Of a stretch of DNA of 64,000 nucleotides, positions 23,030-34,259 are shown piece after piece. Made by a program: the position numbers and the translations under genes. The stretch comes from Nageia nagi (Eukaryota > Pinophyta): contig JBITNC010000001.1 of NCBI GenBank assembly GCA_050084985.1, positions 2,852,001 through 2,916,000 on the forward strand. Reading direction: 5' to 3'. How positions within the stretch are numbered: the stretch's first letter is position 1; each line of letters begins with the position of its first letter. Under the pieces are notes generated by a model. That model was not told the DNA's origin and made no database searches. It worked only from the letters and a program-made list of their open reading frames with translations.

Positions 23030-24445
23030 ATATATTATATTCTAACCTTAAATGGGATCAAAATGTTGTACTATAGTTTTTATATAGGAGTTACTACAAG
23101 AGGATAAGGAAGAGGAAATATTTTAGACTTTTCTTTACAATTTTTTGGATATATGATAAGGTATTTTCTTTTGTAAGAATAATATGGACTCATGAATAGA
23201 AATAATTTTATTTGTAGGTCTCTTAGCTTGTTTCATGTGCATGCATTTTGGGCTTCAATGGAATTTGATTGAGATTTAGTTGTAGCTAAAATAACTCTTT
23301 TTTCTATATCACTTTGAGTGGCAAGAATTGGGCAACAACGATTGAATATTCTAAAGTTGATAGTCATTTTCTTATTTCACTTGTATATTGCATGCTTGAA
23401 TTATATGAGAAATAATCATTCAAATAGTTAATTGATGTTTACTTACTTATGAAAAATATTGATAGGTTCTATAAACCAATGAGTTTAAAAGTATGTTAAA
23501 AGATATATATATAATAATATTTGTAAGGATTATTTTCAGTTAAGATGTTATGATTAAAGATATCTTTTTATCAAAGTTATTTAAAATTTGTACTTAAAAG
23601 TTTTTTGTATTTTATATATATTTAGATTTAGTGTAGTCTCGACATTTTGCTTTCCTTTTTCCAAAAATCATAATGAGAGTGAACCTAAAATGCCTTTGAT
23701 TTTTTGTGTTTATGGAACATTTTCTTAAGCTACCTAGCCTAGTGAGAGATACTACTAAAACTTTAATGAGTTAATGTTAACATATATCCTTCAAAGTTCC
23801 AAAAAATGAGTTACCTATTCCAATAAAAGGCACTCATATTTGTAAATTGGAACTTTTATGAATCAACATCAATATTACATACTCAAAAATTTTGAAAGCA
23901 ACTAAATAGCAAAATGATAGCATCCTATATTAGGAATGAAATGTACGATTATATCTTTAAAACACATCTGCAAAAGGATAGCATCATTTTATCTTTAAAA
24001 TGAATCTATAATAATATTTAACGTAGATTCACAAAAATAAAATCCCACAATGTTGAGGAGAATTAAATATGCTCAAAATAGGTATGCAAAAGAGTTTAAT
24101 GCAAATGAAACTACATGAGTTGCAAGGAAATGCATAAATGGTTATGTTGAAAGTATGTAGAATTATGTTGATACAAATAGAACTTCATGGTGTGCAATGA
24201 ATGTAGGAAGAGAAGAACTGGAATTTCAAATAAAACTCTACATGTCAATTTAAAATTTCATTATGTTTTATGTTATTAAGGGTCTATCATTTTATGTTTT
24301 ATGCAGTTTAAGAGACATTCATTTTTATTACTATAAATATTACTAGTCTTGCACTTTAAATAACCTTGGAGTAAATATTATTGTACTTGCATTATGAGCA
24401 AGGTTTAGATTTCAATGCATATATTCTTCCAATTACATTAATTTT
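23030..24445. other. Anonymous AT-rich DNA between Copia-D and Copia-B
   Basis: I see no coding similarity. The pair 'aaaaggatagcatc' and 'caaaatgatagcatcc' near 23910-23980 is a weak local repeat. Confidence 0.5.
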
Positions 24446-24949
24446 TGAGAGAATTAGCACTACTCTAATTCCCAAAGGTCCATGACTATAGAAAGCTCAA
24501 TCACATTCAACATGCAACATCTACAAGCTACTAACACATTCACACAATATGACACCAATATAATGTGGTTCCTCCCTCCTTGGGAGTACATCCACAACTA
24601 GTTCTCTATTCTCAATCTATGCCTCTCTTACAACTATTCTCTTGCTCTCTCCTACACAACCAAGTAGAGTAATCTTACTCTAAGACTTAGATATGTTTAC
24701 AAGAGGAGAGGCCCTCTATTTATAGCTTAAGAGCACCTCCCTAACCTCCCTTTAACCCAAGGGTAAGGGTAGGGTTACAATAAATGTGTGACCTAACTTT
24801 AACCTACCAACTAACCCCATGGTTAGGTCAAAGTCCACACATAATAAAGAATTCAATTAATCCGTTAAGGTATCTACATATCCTTTAAGTGATTAATTGA
24901 ACTTACAAGGAGTTTAGATATTCACAATATTTCATTACAAATTCTAACA
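24446..24949 (-). repeat. 3' LTR of Copia-B
   Basis: On the minus strand it begins TGTTAGAATTTG and ends AATTCTCTCA. An inverted repeat lies at 24849-24902, the counterpart of that in the Copia-A LTR. Confidence 0.95.
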
Positions 24950-24960
24950 CTCCCCCTTAA
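24950..24960 (-). other. Polypurine tract of Copia-B
   Basis: TTAAGGGGGAG (minus strand) directly precedes the 3' LTR and would prime plus-strand DNA synthesis. Copia-A2 has the same tract at 43648-43656. Confidence 0.8.
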
Positions 24961-25424
24961 TGCAATATTGGGATAGAGCATAGAAGAAAGAAGAGAGAGA
25001 GTAAGAGAGAGTTCTCCTCCATAGAGATACAAGTGGAGATGAGAACATTTACATATTTGAGAATCTTTTTGAGAACTAGTATGAGACTCACTACATTACC
25101 ATTTGACAAAATGGTTTACAATACAATCATTAACCACAACTGGTTTCACTGTACATAGTAGTCGATCAACTTTAAGCTGACATGTGAGTCTCCATGAGCT
25201 TGCTTTCACAAGGTGAGTAACCTGCATTTCTGAAGAAGATCTTGCATGCTACAAGCAACTTATGAACAAAATTAGTTAGATGCATCATATATTCAAATAA
25301 GAGAATCAAATAATGCGATCTTATAAATAACTGATTAATGGTGCACTATAAGTCATCACGGAGATGCCAAGCCATCACTCATAGTCACCTGTTGTATATA
25401 GACATGTGTTGATTATTAATAGAG

Positions 25425-25967
25425 CATAAAAAATTGTACAACGAGTTTCTCATGCAGAGCAAACTCACCACGGAGGTATAGAATGTACAATAAGTTCATC
25501 ACGCAGAGCGAACTTACCATGGAGGTATATTAATTATATGCTCAAATATTGTACAATGAGTTTCTCACATAGAGCAAACTCACCACGGAGGTATAGAGCA
25601 TAAAAATTGTACAATGAGTTTCTCATGCAGAGCAAACTCACCAAAGAGGTATAGAATGTACAATAAGTTCGTCACACAAAGCGAACTTACCACGGAGGTA
25701 TATTAATTATATGCTCAAAAATTGTACAACGAGTTTCTCACGCAGAGTAAACTCACCACGGAGGTATAAAATGTACAACAAGTTTGTCACGTAGAGCAAA
25801 CTTACCATGAAGGTATAAAAATGTACAACAAGTTTGTCACGCAAAGCAAACTTACCACGGAGGTATAAAAATGTACAACAAGTTTGTCACGTAGAGCAAA
25901 CTTACCATGGAGGTATAAAAATGTACAACAAGTTTGTCACGCAGAGCAAACTTACCACGGAGGTATA
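25425..25967 (-). repeat. Tandem array in the Copia-B 3' untranslated region
   Basis: About ten units of 45-65 bp, each with 'gtacaa-agtttgtcac', 'gcagagcaaactcacca' and 'ggaggtata'. The left half alternates two unit types (with 'gagtttctcac' or 'aagttcgtcac') and a spacer 'ttaattatatgctc'; the right half repeats a single type of about 50 bp. It lies between the stop of pol and the purine tract, so it is transcribed but not translated. Confidence 0.9.
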
Positions 25968-26038
25968 TCATAATCAACACATGCTATACAACAACAAGAG
26001 AGCCTCTTAGAGGTGAAGTTGTCATCATTAACAAAGGT

Positions 26039-29000
26039 TCAAACTTCACTCCCCCTTGAGGGAAACTTCACCAACCCGAGAGAATCCCTAAGCTTGCTGA
26101 ACTGAGCTTCAGGAAGGGGCTTGGTGAATAGATCAGCAGAGTTTTCAGTAGATGGAAAATACTCCAAGTGTATGATGTCATCTAGAACCTTCTCCCTAAT
26201 AAAATGGGCTTGGATTTCCACATGTTTGGTTCTCTAATGGAAGACAGGATTCTTAGCCAAAGAGATAGCTGATTGATTATCTGAAGAAATAAGAGATGGG
26301 CCATTTTGCTTATACCCAATTTCATTCAGAAGATGTCTTATCCAAATAGCTTCTTGGGCGGTAATAGACATGGCTCGATATTCAGCTTCGATGGTAGAAA
26401 GAGTCACAGTAGGTTACTTCTTGGAAGCCCAAGAGATAGCACCTGAACCAATGCTGAACACATATGCAAAGGTTGATTTTCTATCATCTCTATCTCCCCC
26501 ATAATCAGAATCTGAGAACCCTAAGAGAACAATTGAGGGCACTTTGGAATACTTAAGAGCAAGATCCTTTGTCCCTACCACATACCTCAAGATTTGCTTT
26601 ACAGCATTGAGGTGTTCAACATATGGTTTTTGCATGAATCGTGCCATCAGATTCACTGCAAAGGCAATATCAGGATGAGAGATAGTCAGATACAGAAGAC
26701 TACCGATCAATTACCTATAAGCTGTAGCATCAGCCAACTGAGAATCTGAGCTCAATGATACAATGATTCTAAGAGAAATAGGTATTACAGCATATCTACA
26801 CTCCTCCATTCCAAACTTTTGCAAGATGTCTGATATATACTTAGATTGACTAAGATAAGTACAATCATTGTGTTAGTATACTTGCATTCCAAGATAGTAA
26901 TGCAATAGACCTAGATCAGTCATTTCAAATGTTGCCTTCAGTTTGGATATGCACTCTTGGATGATTTCAATATTGTTTCCTGTTATGAGAAGATCATCCA
27001 CATAAAGGAGAATTAAGACCACATCTTTTCCTTGATTGAGTACATAGAGATATGAGTCGGAGAAGCACTTGGAAAAACCAATATCTACAAAGAATCCTAA
27101 AATTTTCTTGTACCATGCTCTAGGTGCTTGTTTAAGTCCATACAAAGACTTCTTTAGCTTGCACACAAGAGACTCTTTTCCTTCTGGAATAAATCCTTCT
27201 GGTTGATTCATGTAGATTTCTACATCCAAGTCACCATTGAGAAATGCACTCTTGACATCAAGTTGGAAAACTTTCCATCCCTGAGCTGCAGAAAGAGTAA
27301 GGATTATCCTAACAGTAGGCATTTTGGCCACAGGAGCAAAGGTTTCCTCATAATCAATACCATATTTCTAAGCGAATCCTTTGGCCACTAACCTTGCTAT
27401 GTATTTTTCAACTTCTCCATCAGAATTGTACTTGACCTTGTAAATCCATTTATTTCCAATCACATTTTTCTCATTGGGATAAGGAACCAAATCCCAAGTT
27501 TCATTTTTCATGAGTGCCTCGTACTCAACTTTCATAGCTTCCATCCAACACTCTTGCTTGGAAGCTTCTTTGAATGTTGATGGCTCATTCATATTATCAA
27601 TTTTGGCAAATAAGGATTTATTCAAGGTCATACTTCTTGTAATTCTCTGAGCTAGAGAATTTTGCTCTTGTGGTGACTTCCCTACATGATCATCCAACCA
27701 GTTAGGTGTAGGCATAGAATCATCTGAATCAGACACCTCAGCATGAGAAGTCATATCCTCAGGAAGTTCATTGAACTTGACATCCCTAGAAACAAAGACT
27801 ATTTTATGGGATGAGGAGTAGAGCCTGTAACCTCTATGCTGATTATCATACCCCACAAAGATGCATTTTTCTGATCTTTTGTCTAGCTTCTTTCTTTTCT
27901 CTGAGGTAATGAAGGCAAATGCATCACATCTAAAGACCCTGAAGTGTGAGATGTTAGGTTTCTTTCCTGTCCTTGCTTCATATGGAGTTTTTCCTTCAAC
28001 TACTTTAGTAGGACACCTATTAAGGGTGTGAATAGCAGTGTGAACAGCTTCTCCCCATAAGAAACTAGGAAGGTTACCCAACATGCATCTTACCATTTCC
28101 ATAATGGTGCGATTCTTTCTTTTAGCAACTCCATTTTGTTGAGGGGTGTAAGGGATTGTGAATTGTCGCTTGATCCTATGTTTAACACAATAATCATTAA
28201 ACTCATTGCTATTATATTCACCCCCATTGTTAGATCTCAGCATTTTGATCTTAAAATCAGTTTGATTTTCAACAAGTGCCTTGAAGTCTTTAAATCGGTC
28301 AAAAGTTTGATCCTTGTGCTCAAGTAGATAACCAAATGTCATCCTACTGAAGTCATCAATGAAGGTCAGAACATAAGAAGCTCCCCCTAGAGACTTAGTC
28401 TGAAATGGACCCATCAAATCTGAATGCACAAGTTGAAGAGGACAAGTAGCCCGAGTTGCCTTATCCTTTTCAAACTTTTGCCTATTCATCTTTCCAAGAA
28501 TGCACCTTTCACAAAGACCAATTGTGGGTGAAATATTAGGTAAACCTTCCACAAGTTCTTGATTTTTCATATCTTGAATACTCTTGTGGTTAAGGTGCCC
28601 TAATCGTTGATGCCAAAGATTACCTTTTGAACACACATTTGTAGCAAGACAAATCTTTGAAGGTACTTGATCCACAATATAAAGGTCATTCTTTACTGAT
28701 CCTTTCATCAAAGTGGCAAGTCCTTTCTTAACACACCAGGAGTGTGAGGTAAACTCAAATGAGCATCCTGTCCTTGTAATCTGAATTACAGAGATAAGAT
28801 TCATCCTTAGCTTAGGCACATAAAAGACATTATCAAGCACCTTTCCATGAATCTTCACATTCCCTATTCCTTGAACATCAAGGACTGTATTATCACATAT
28901 CACAATTGTATCCTTATTGTACTTATGAAAATTTTCAAACTTATCCTTTTCATAACACATGTGATTAGTGCATCCTGAATCAATAATCCAATCATTTGAA

Positions 29001-29935
29001 ATAGTTTGAGTCATTGAGTAGTAGGCAACAGAAGCAGCATGCTTGTTCTTCTTTTTATTATTGAAATTTCTCACATTTGCATTTCCCTTTCCTTTTTGAG
29101 CAAATTTCTTTTTACGATAATCATACTCTTTGTGCCCAAAGATGCCATAAAAGTTACAATTCCCATCAAACTTTTCCTGCAGTGTTGGTTTGCTTGATCC
29201 AGCTTTGTCATTTCTTTGCTTGAAGTTGTTGTGCTTCCTGATGGTAGATGAGGATTTGTTGTCTTTGAATTTATAATGTTTGAACGTCTTCTTGAAAGGA
29301 GTTTTGGTTGCTCCTAGAGCAATGCTATTATCCTTTGGAGAAATGTTCAACATTTTCTTATTCAAAGTTTCCTCATGCTTCAGAAGGAGTCTAGAAAGAT
29401 TGTCAAGGGAGATAACATCTTCTTCATCATCGAGCCTAGTCTCCATAACTATGACAAAGTTACTCAACTTTTTAGAGAGGCTTTGAAGAATAATGAAGAC
29501 CATGAACTCATCATTGATCCAATTGCACCCACAGCCAACCATTTGTGTCCTGAGGTCAATGATTTTGTTCAAGTAGATTGAGGCACTTTCATCTTCTCCT
29601 TGACGATACTGCAACAACTTTTGTAGAATGGTGAACCTTCTTGAAAATTTGGACCCAAGGTAAATTTTCTTTAGTATGTCCCAAGCTTCTTTTGCTAATG
29701 TCGAGGAAAAAATCATGAGAAGGATGTCATCTAAGACTAGATAATAGATCATTGAGGTTGCTAACTCATTCTTTGAGTTGTAAATTTTAAGGGCCTTCTC
29801 ATCTGTAGGAGCAACTAGATCTTCATTTACTGTCTGCCATAGCTTCCTTGCCTGTAACTCAGCTCTCATACGAGGTTCCCATATGCTGTAGTTGTAACTG
29901 TCGAGTATGTGCTTGGGTATGAAGGTTTCAACCAT
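26039..29935 (-). pseudogene. Copia-B gag-pol polyprotein (five internal stops, no frameshift)
   Basis: The start at 29935 (MVETFIPKH) precedes a single frame of about 1,298 codons down to the stop at 26039. In order: gag; a zinc knuckle near residue 259 reading CNFYGIFGHKEYDY, with the second and last cysteines changed to tyrosine; protease with intact DSG near 318; integrase zinc domain (HQRLGHLNH, CERC) near 445; integrase core with first aspartate in VHSDLMGPF, but LRSNNGGEY where the second aspartate belongs and VAKRKNRT where the glutamate belongs; RT with LDVKSAFLNGD and intact YVDD near 978; and RNase H to the end. The frame is open from 30007 to 27368, then stops fall at about 27368, 26873, 26702, 26414 and 26231. 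All pieces stay in one phase. It is a recently dead element that still gives the clearest reference for Copia-A and A2. Confidence 0.93.
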
Positions 29936-30796
29936 TGTCTGTACAAAAAATAAATATGCAATAAGAATGCAAATTTTACAAGTTTTCCATCTATACAAAT
30001 CAAACATAAGTAAACATGTCCCACATGTGCAAACTTATAACCATGATCCATAGAGGAATAATGTTGGGGTTGTTTTCTTGTGTAGAATTAGGCCTTCACC
30101 TGGATGCCCGCAAGGTGGAGCCCAGGTACTACCATTCCTCAACCAGTTCACCTTGGTCAGTAATATACTCTCACAAGGAGAAGTACCAACTATTTTCCAA
30201 GGATCCGACGTATCTTGGATCGGCCATTTTAATTATCTTGATTAAGGTTTTTAGTTTTCCTCCTAGGTTATCAGGATAATCCCTGAATGGACGTGCGAAC
30301 ATGTGGTATCACTACACACATGCCTGTCCACCTAATAGAGTTATGTCCAATCCAACAGAGGTCTTAGGGGAAATTAAGACGGACTTACCACCACTCGATT
30401 CCTTGGACTAAAAGGGCTCCAGTCTGCCCTGTCCTCACCTTGTGGCTCCCCAAACAAGTCATGTTGTGGAAGAATACATGTGGATGTGTTCATTTTAGGG
30501 GTTACTTTCAATATTTGCATTTTTACAAGTATAAGCAAATTGTGCAAAAATATAAAGTAAAGTAAAATTGCAACATCCACACGAGCTTGAAAAACTATAA
30601 AAATTCCAATGGGTTTTGTACTAACCCCTAAAGGACTTTTACATTTTGTATATTTTGCTCAATTTATTCAAGCACTTAATGAATTAAACAAAAGAACTAA
30701 GTCCTACTTAGTATTTAATTCATAACATGCATTATTTAACTTAAAAAATTAAGTCCTAAGCATGTTTTATTCTTCAAACAAGATAAAAATACTTGC

Positions 30797-30945
30797 ATCA
30801 TAAGTCTAGCATGCAATATCTAGATAAGGTTTATAAGAGACATGCATCACGTTTTCAAGATTAAGAGACATGCATCACAAGTCTAGCATGCAATATCTAG
30901 ATAAGGTTTATGCATCACAAGTCTAGCATCTAGATAAAATTTAAG
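30797..30945. repeat. Local repeat 'agtctagcatgcaatatctag'-like
   Basis: Units containing 'aagtctagcatgcaatatct', 'agataaggttta' and 'agacatgcatcac' recur two to three times within the Copia-B leader. Confidence 0.7.
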
Positions 30946-31910
30946 TAAAAATTATACTAATTCCCCCTTTTTCACTTAAAGTTTTATCCCTAAAAAAATT
31001 GTATGCTAAGATTTGTCTTATAAGTATGCATTTTAAGTAAAAATTTTCCCTTATTTACTTAAAAAATAGCATGCTTAGGCTAAATTACTATGCTTACAAA
31101 AAATGCTAAGAGGTTAGCATTAAAAAATTGCATGTGCACTTTTAGTAATTTTAAACATGCAATTTTGAGTAAAATATTAGAATTATTCTAAGTACTCCTA
31201 AGTGCATTTAATGGGACCAATTTGACTTGTAAGCAAGTAAGTAAAAAAAATTAAATGCCTAAGAGGTATATGTGTGCAAGTTGTAATAGGAGACCCATAC
31301 CCCTACTTCATGCAATTTTAATGCTTTGTCTACCTTAAGCACTAAAAATACTCCTAAGTCAAAAAAAAAATTAAATGCTTTGTAGTTGTAAAATTATGAC
31401 CCCCCCTTTTTCTTCAAGAAGAGCATACATTGGTTTTTTTTTGGAGAGCATTATTTTGCAAGTTGTCAACAAGAATTAAGTGCATTTAAGTGACAAGGAA
31501 GACTTTGCAAAGAGTTGGCAGCCATCAACCTTGACCATGGGAAGGAGGATGACCTGCATGGAGGCATTTAGAGGACAGCCTATGGAGGTGTTGGGGAAGG
31601 AGGAAGAGGAGGCTGGTGACAGAGAGGAGGAGCTCAAGAGGAGAGGAGAAGGAGGAGAGTGCTGGCTACAGAGCAAAGAGAGGAGGAGACTACTAAGAAG
31701 GCCGACTGCGGGTGCAGATCTAGAGCAACTCAGGATCGAGGAGAACCAACAGCCAAACAATTTCTAGACCTTTCCAATGTATCCATTTTGTGCATGTCCC
31801 ACAGAATAGAGGGTGGCCATGGATTCCATCCATGCTGACGAGGGAGGAGGCTACAGGGGAGGACGTACAGGGGCATCGCAATCAGCTGGCGAAGGAGGAG
31901 GTCGTGTGAT

Positions 31911-31957
31911 ACATGTTGGAAGAATGGTGGCAAAGGTTACAAAGTTTGGCTTTATGT
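31911..31957 (-). pseudogene. PPR-like fragment within the Copia-B leader
   Basis: On the minus strand this short piece reads IKPNFVTFATILPTC, the consensus start of a PPR repeat, out of frame with what follows. It resembles at DNA level the corresponding block of the PPR pseudogene at about 9780-9830. It points the same way as the element. It is only about 15 residues, so chance or a common-motif match cannot be excluded. Confidence 0.4.
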
Positions 31958-33279
31958 GTGATAATTACATATGCTTAAAAATCTCTCTAGTCTTTTCAGG
32001 AAATCCATTTTGTGTATATCATTTAATGTTGGAATGACTGCAGCCACCATACTTACGAATGACACTGCAGTCATGCATGCAATAAAGCTGAGGAGAATGG
32101 AGACTTGGTCTGTAGCAGTTGGACTAGAGAACCTCAGAAATGGTGGGATGCTTGGCTGTCCAATGTTGTAGCTTATTTCCTTACCCCCACCCTGTTCAAA
32201 ATTGACCTCTATTGTTGAATTACCATTCTAATCATGCTCATGTTCCTCTTCCTGTAACGTTCTCTTCGGTTCCTTAAAACAACATAAGGAAGTTCTAGGC
32301 CTTTGCATCTATTTCACCCCTTTATAAGAATTACGTGTGCCAATTCTGCTTATACTAATAGCTGGGTTTGACCATCTGGGTTGATTGAAGGGAGAGAAAA
32401 GGGTTGCACATCTACAAGAAAATGTTGCACAGGGGCTTGAAAATTAAGGTAGTCATCATGCGACATTAACAGCACATCAATACTGATGGACTGCAAGACC
32501 TGAAGTGCAGATTTTTATGATATAATTGGAATGTTGAAGACTGGGAGACCTAGGTGGCAATAGAGAAATAGCTCCTTCATCTCATGTCATGGAATATGGA
32601 ACTTGGTGGGTAGGATTTCAGCATGAGGCAGGCAGAGGCTGTGATCTGGAGGCCACCGATTAAAAGGAGTCAGTCGCAAGGGAGGAGGCTACGCGCGACG
32701 GGAGGAGCCACCAGCGAGGATTTTTTTAATTTTCTTGACCCTCCAAATTTATTTAATCTAAGACCCTTTTAAATGTATTTTTGAAAAAAATATATATTAT
32801 ATAAAAATATTGCTCTCAAAAAATCTAAATTTTGAAAAAAATATTGAGAGCTGCCCTTTTTTTTTAAAAAAAAAAAAAATGCACACTAGAGGTTAAAAAC
32901 ATTATATCTCTATTTTTAGCCCTCCTCCTTTTTTGATATTTTTCACAAAGACTATTGTAAAAACTTTTCAATAAGATGCTATCATAATATATTTTTGCTC
33001 ACACAAAAAAAAGGCATTTTCTTTGTACATTAAAAATAGATTACTAACATAAAATATTGTTAGTAAGAAGAGAGTAGCAAAAATATATTATGGTATTGCT
33101 AAGACATTGAGCTAGCATAATCATACAAAAAATTAGTATCATAATGAACTTAGTTAAATAAGGATAGAAGGTTATACCTTTGCAAACCTTTTACCTCACA
33201 ATGAAGATTAGGATTAAGATCTCCAAATTTGAGAAGGATGAAGCACCTCCAAAATGTAGAAGAAGAGCTTCCACACCAA

Positions 33280-33291
33280 GCTCTGATACCA
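33280..33291 (-). other. Primer-binding site of Copia-B
   Basis: The minus strand reads TGGTATCAGAGC, an exact initiator tRNA-Met site, two bases inside the 5' LTR. Confidence 0.9.
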
Positions 33292-33293
33292 AT

Positions 33294-33797
33294 TGAGAGA
33301 ATTAGCACTACTCTAATTCCCAAAGGTCCAAGACTATAGAAAGCTCAATCACATTCAACATGCAACATCTATAATCTACTAACACATTCACACAATATGA
33401 CACCAATATAATGTGATTCCTCCCTCCTTGGGAGTACATCCACAACTAGTTCTCTATTCTCAATCTATGCCTCTCTTACAACTATTCTCTTGCTCTCTCC
33501 TACACAACCAAGTAGAGTAATCTTACTCCAAGACTTAGATATGTTTACAAGAGGAGAGGCCCTCTATTTATAGCTTGAGAGCACCTCCCTAACCTCCCTT
33601 TAACCCAAGGGTAAGGTTAGGGTTACAATAAATGTGTGACCTAACTTTAACCTACCAACTAACCCTATGGTTAGGTCAAAGTCCACACATAATAAAGAAT
33701 TCAATTAATCCCTTAAGGTATCTACATATCCTTTAAGTGATTAATTGAACTTACAAGGAGTTTAGATATTCACAATATTTCATTACAAATTCTAACA
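33294..33797 (-). repeat. 5' LTR of Copia-B
   Basis: It has the same ends and length as the 3' LTR. An inverted repeat lies at 33697-33750. Confidence 0.95.
33562..33574 (-). promoter_or_regulatory. TATA box of the Copia-B promoter
   Basis: The minus strand reads CTATAAATAGAGG in the middle of the 5' LTR, a good RNA polymerase II TATA element, preserved in both LTRs. Confidence 0.65.
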
Positions 33798-33802
33798 ATT
33801 TT

Positions 33803-34259
33803 ATAATTAACTTTGTTGATTTTGCATTTCACAATTGTAATTTGTGTTGTTCTCCAACTTGTGATCTTGTAATTGTGCAAAAATATTGGATTTTTCAATA
33901 TGTAATGTAAAATAATATGGGATACAAAATTTATATATTAAAAGATAGAATATACTTATGTATTATGATATATAAATACACAAAAAATTATGATATGTAA
34001 AAATCAATCAAAAAAATTCTAAAATATTTAAGTCAAGCATAATATCCCATGCAACTAGTATCAAGATAAAAATGAACTGATAACACTCAAAATATCCTTT
34101 TCATTACATTAAAAAAACATAAATAGAAAATATAAGTTTTAGTATCCATAAAAAATTTCATACATCTTAAAGGTCAAGAACTCTTCTTGACTTTGCATTC
34201 ATCCATATATTAAATATTGCATCCTAATCTAGCTCAGATATTTCTGGTTTATTCAATGA
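33803..34259. other. Spacer between Copia-B and the hAT relic
   Basis: AT-rich; no gene seen. It may include the eroded 3' end of the hAT element, but I could not find terminal inverted repeats. Confidence 0.4.

Larger units (their letters stand above)
29936..33279 (-). other. Unusually long leader of Copia-B
   Basis: About 3.3 kb separate gag from the primer-binding site. From the gag side it holds a moderately G+C-rich part (30060-30480), an AT-rich part with short local repeats (30600-31430), a G+C-rich part (31500-32720, purine-rich on the plus strand) and a T/A-rich part with poly(A) and poly(T) tracts (32720-33240). Apart from a PPR-like piece at 31911-31957 I recognise no coding sequence. 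The length is far above the usual Copia leader, so foreign sequence was probably acquired. Confidence 0.7.
24446..33797 (-). mobile_element. Copia-B: youngest, nearly complete Copia retrotransposon
   Basis: Two 504-bp LTRs frame 9.35 kb on the minus strand. An exact 5-bp target duplication (ATTTT at 24441-24445 and 33798-33802), a primer-binding site and a purine tract are all present. By eye the LTRs differ at 9 positions (under 2%), the lowest of any pair here. It carries one gag-pol frame, a very long leader (about 3.3 kb) between primer-binding site and gag, and a tandem array before the 3' LTR. Gag-pol is closed by five stop codons and has lost key residues of gag and integrase, so it is not autonomous now. 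Confidence 0.95.

Noticed and set aside
25425-25967. CRISPR-like array
   Set aside because: Units vary in length and sequence, there are no unique spacers of constant size, and the location is the 3' untranslated part of a plant retroelement.
26873-27370. Programmed stop readthrough as the reason for the shared TAG in RT
   Set aside because: The base context after TAG (AAA) is not a known readthrough signal, other stops lie in the same frame, and a break inside RT would serve no obvious purpose.
27203-29581. Plus-strand open frames within 27203-29581 opposite Copia-B gag-pol
   Set aside because: They are the antisense of a clear retrotransposon polyprotein and have no similarity of their own.
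31480-31767. 95-codon Glu/Arg-rich plus-strand frame, possibly a small gene
   Set aside because: It lies in purine-rich low-complexity DNA inside the Copia-B leader. Both strands are open, as expected from composition, and no domain is visible.
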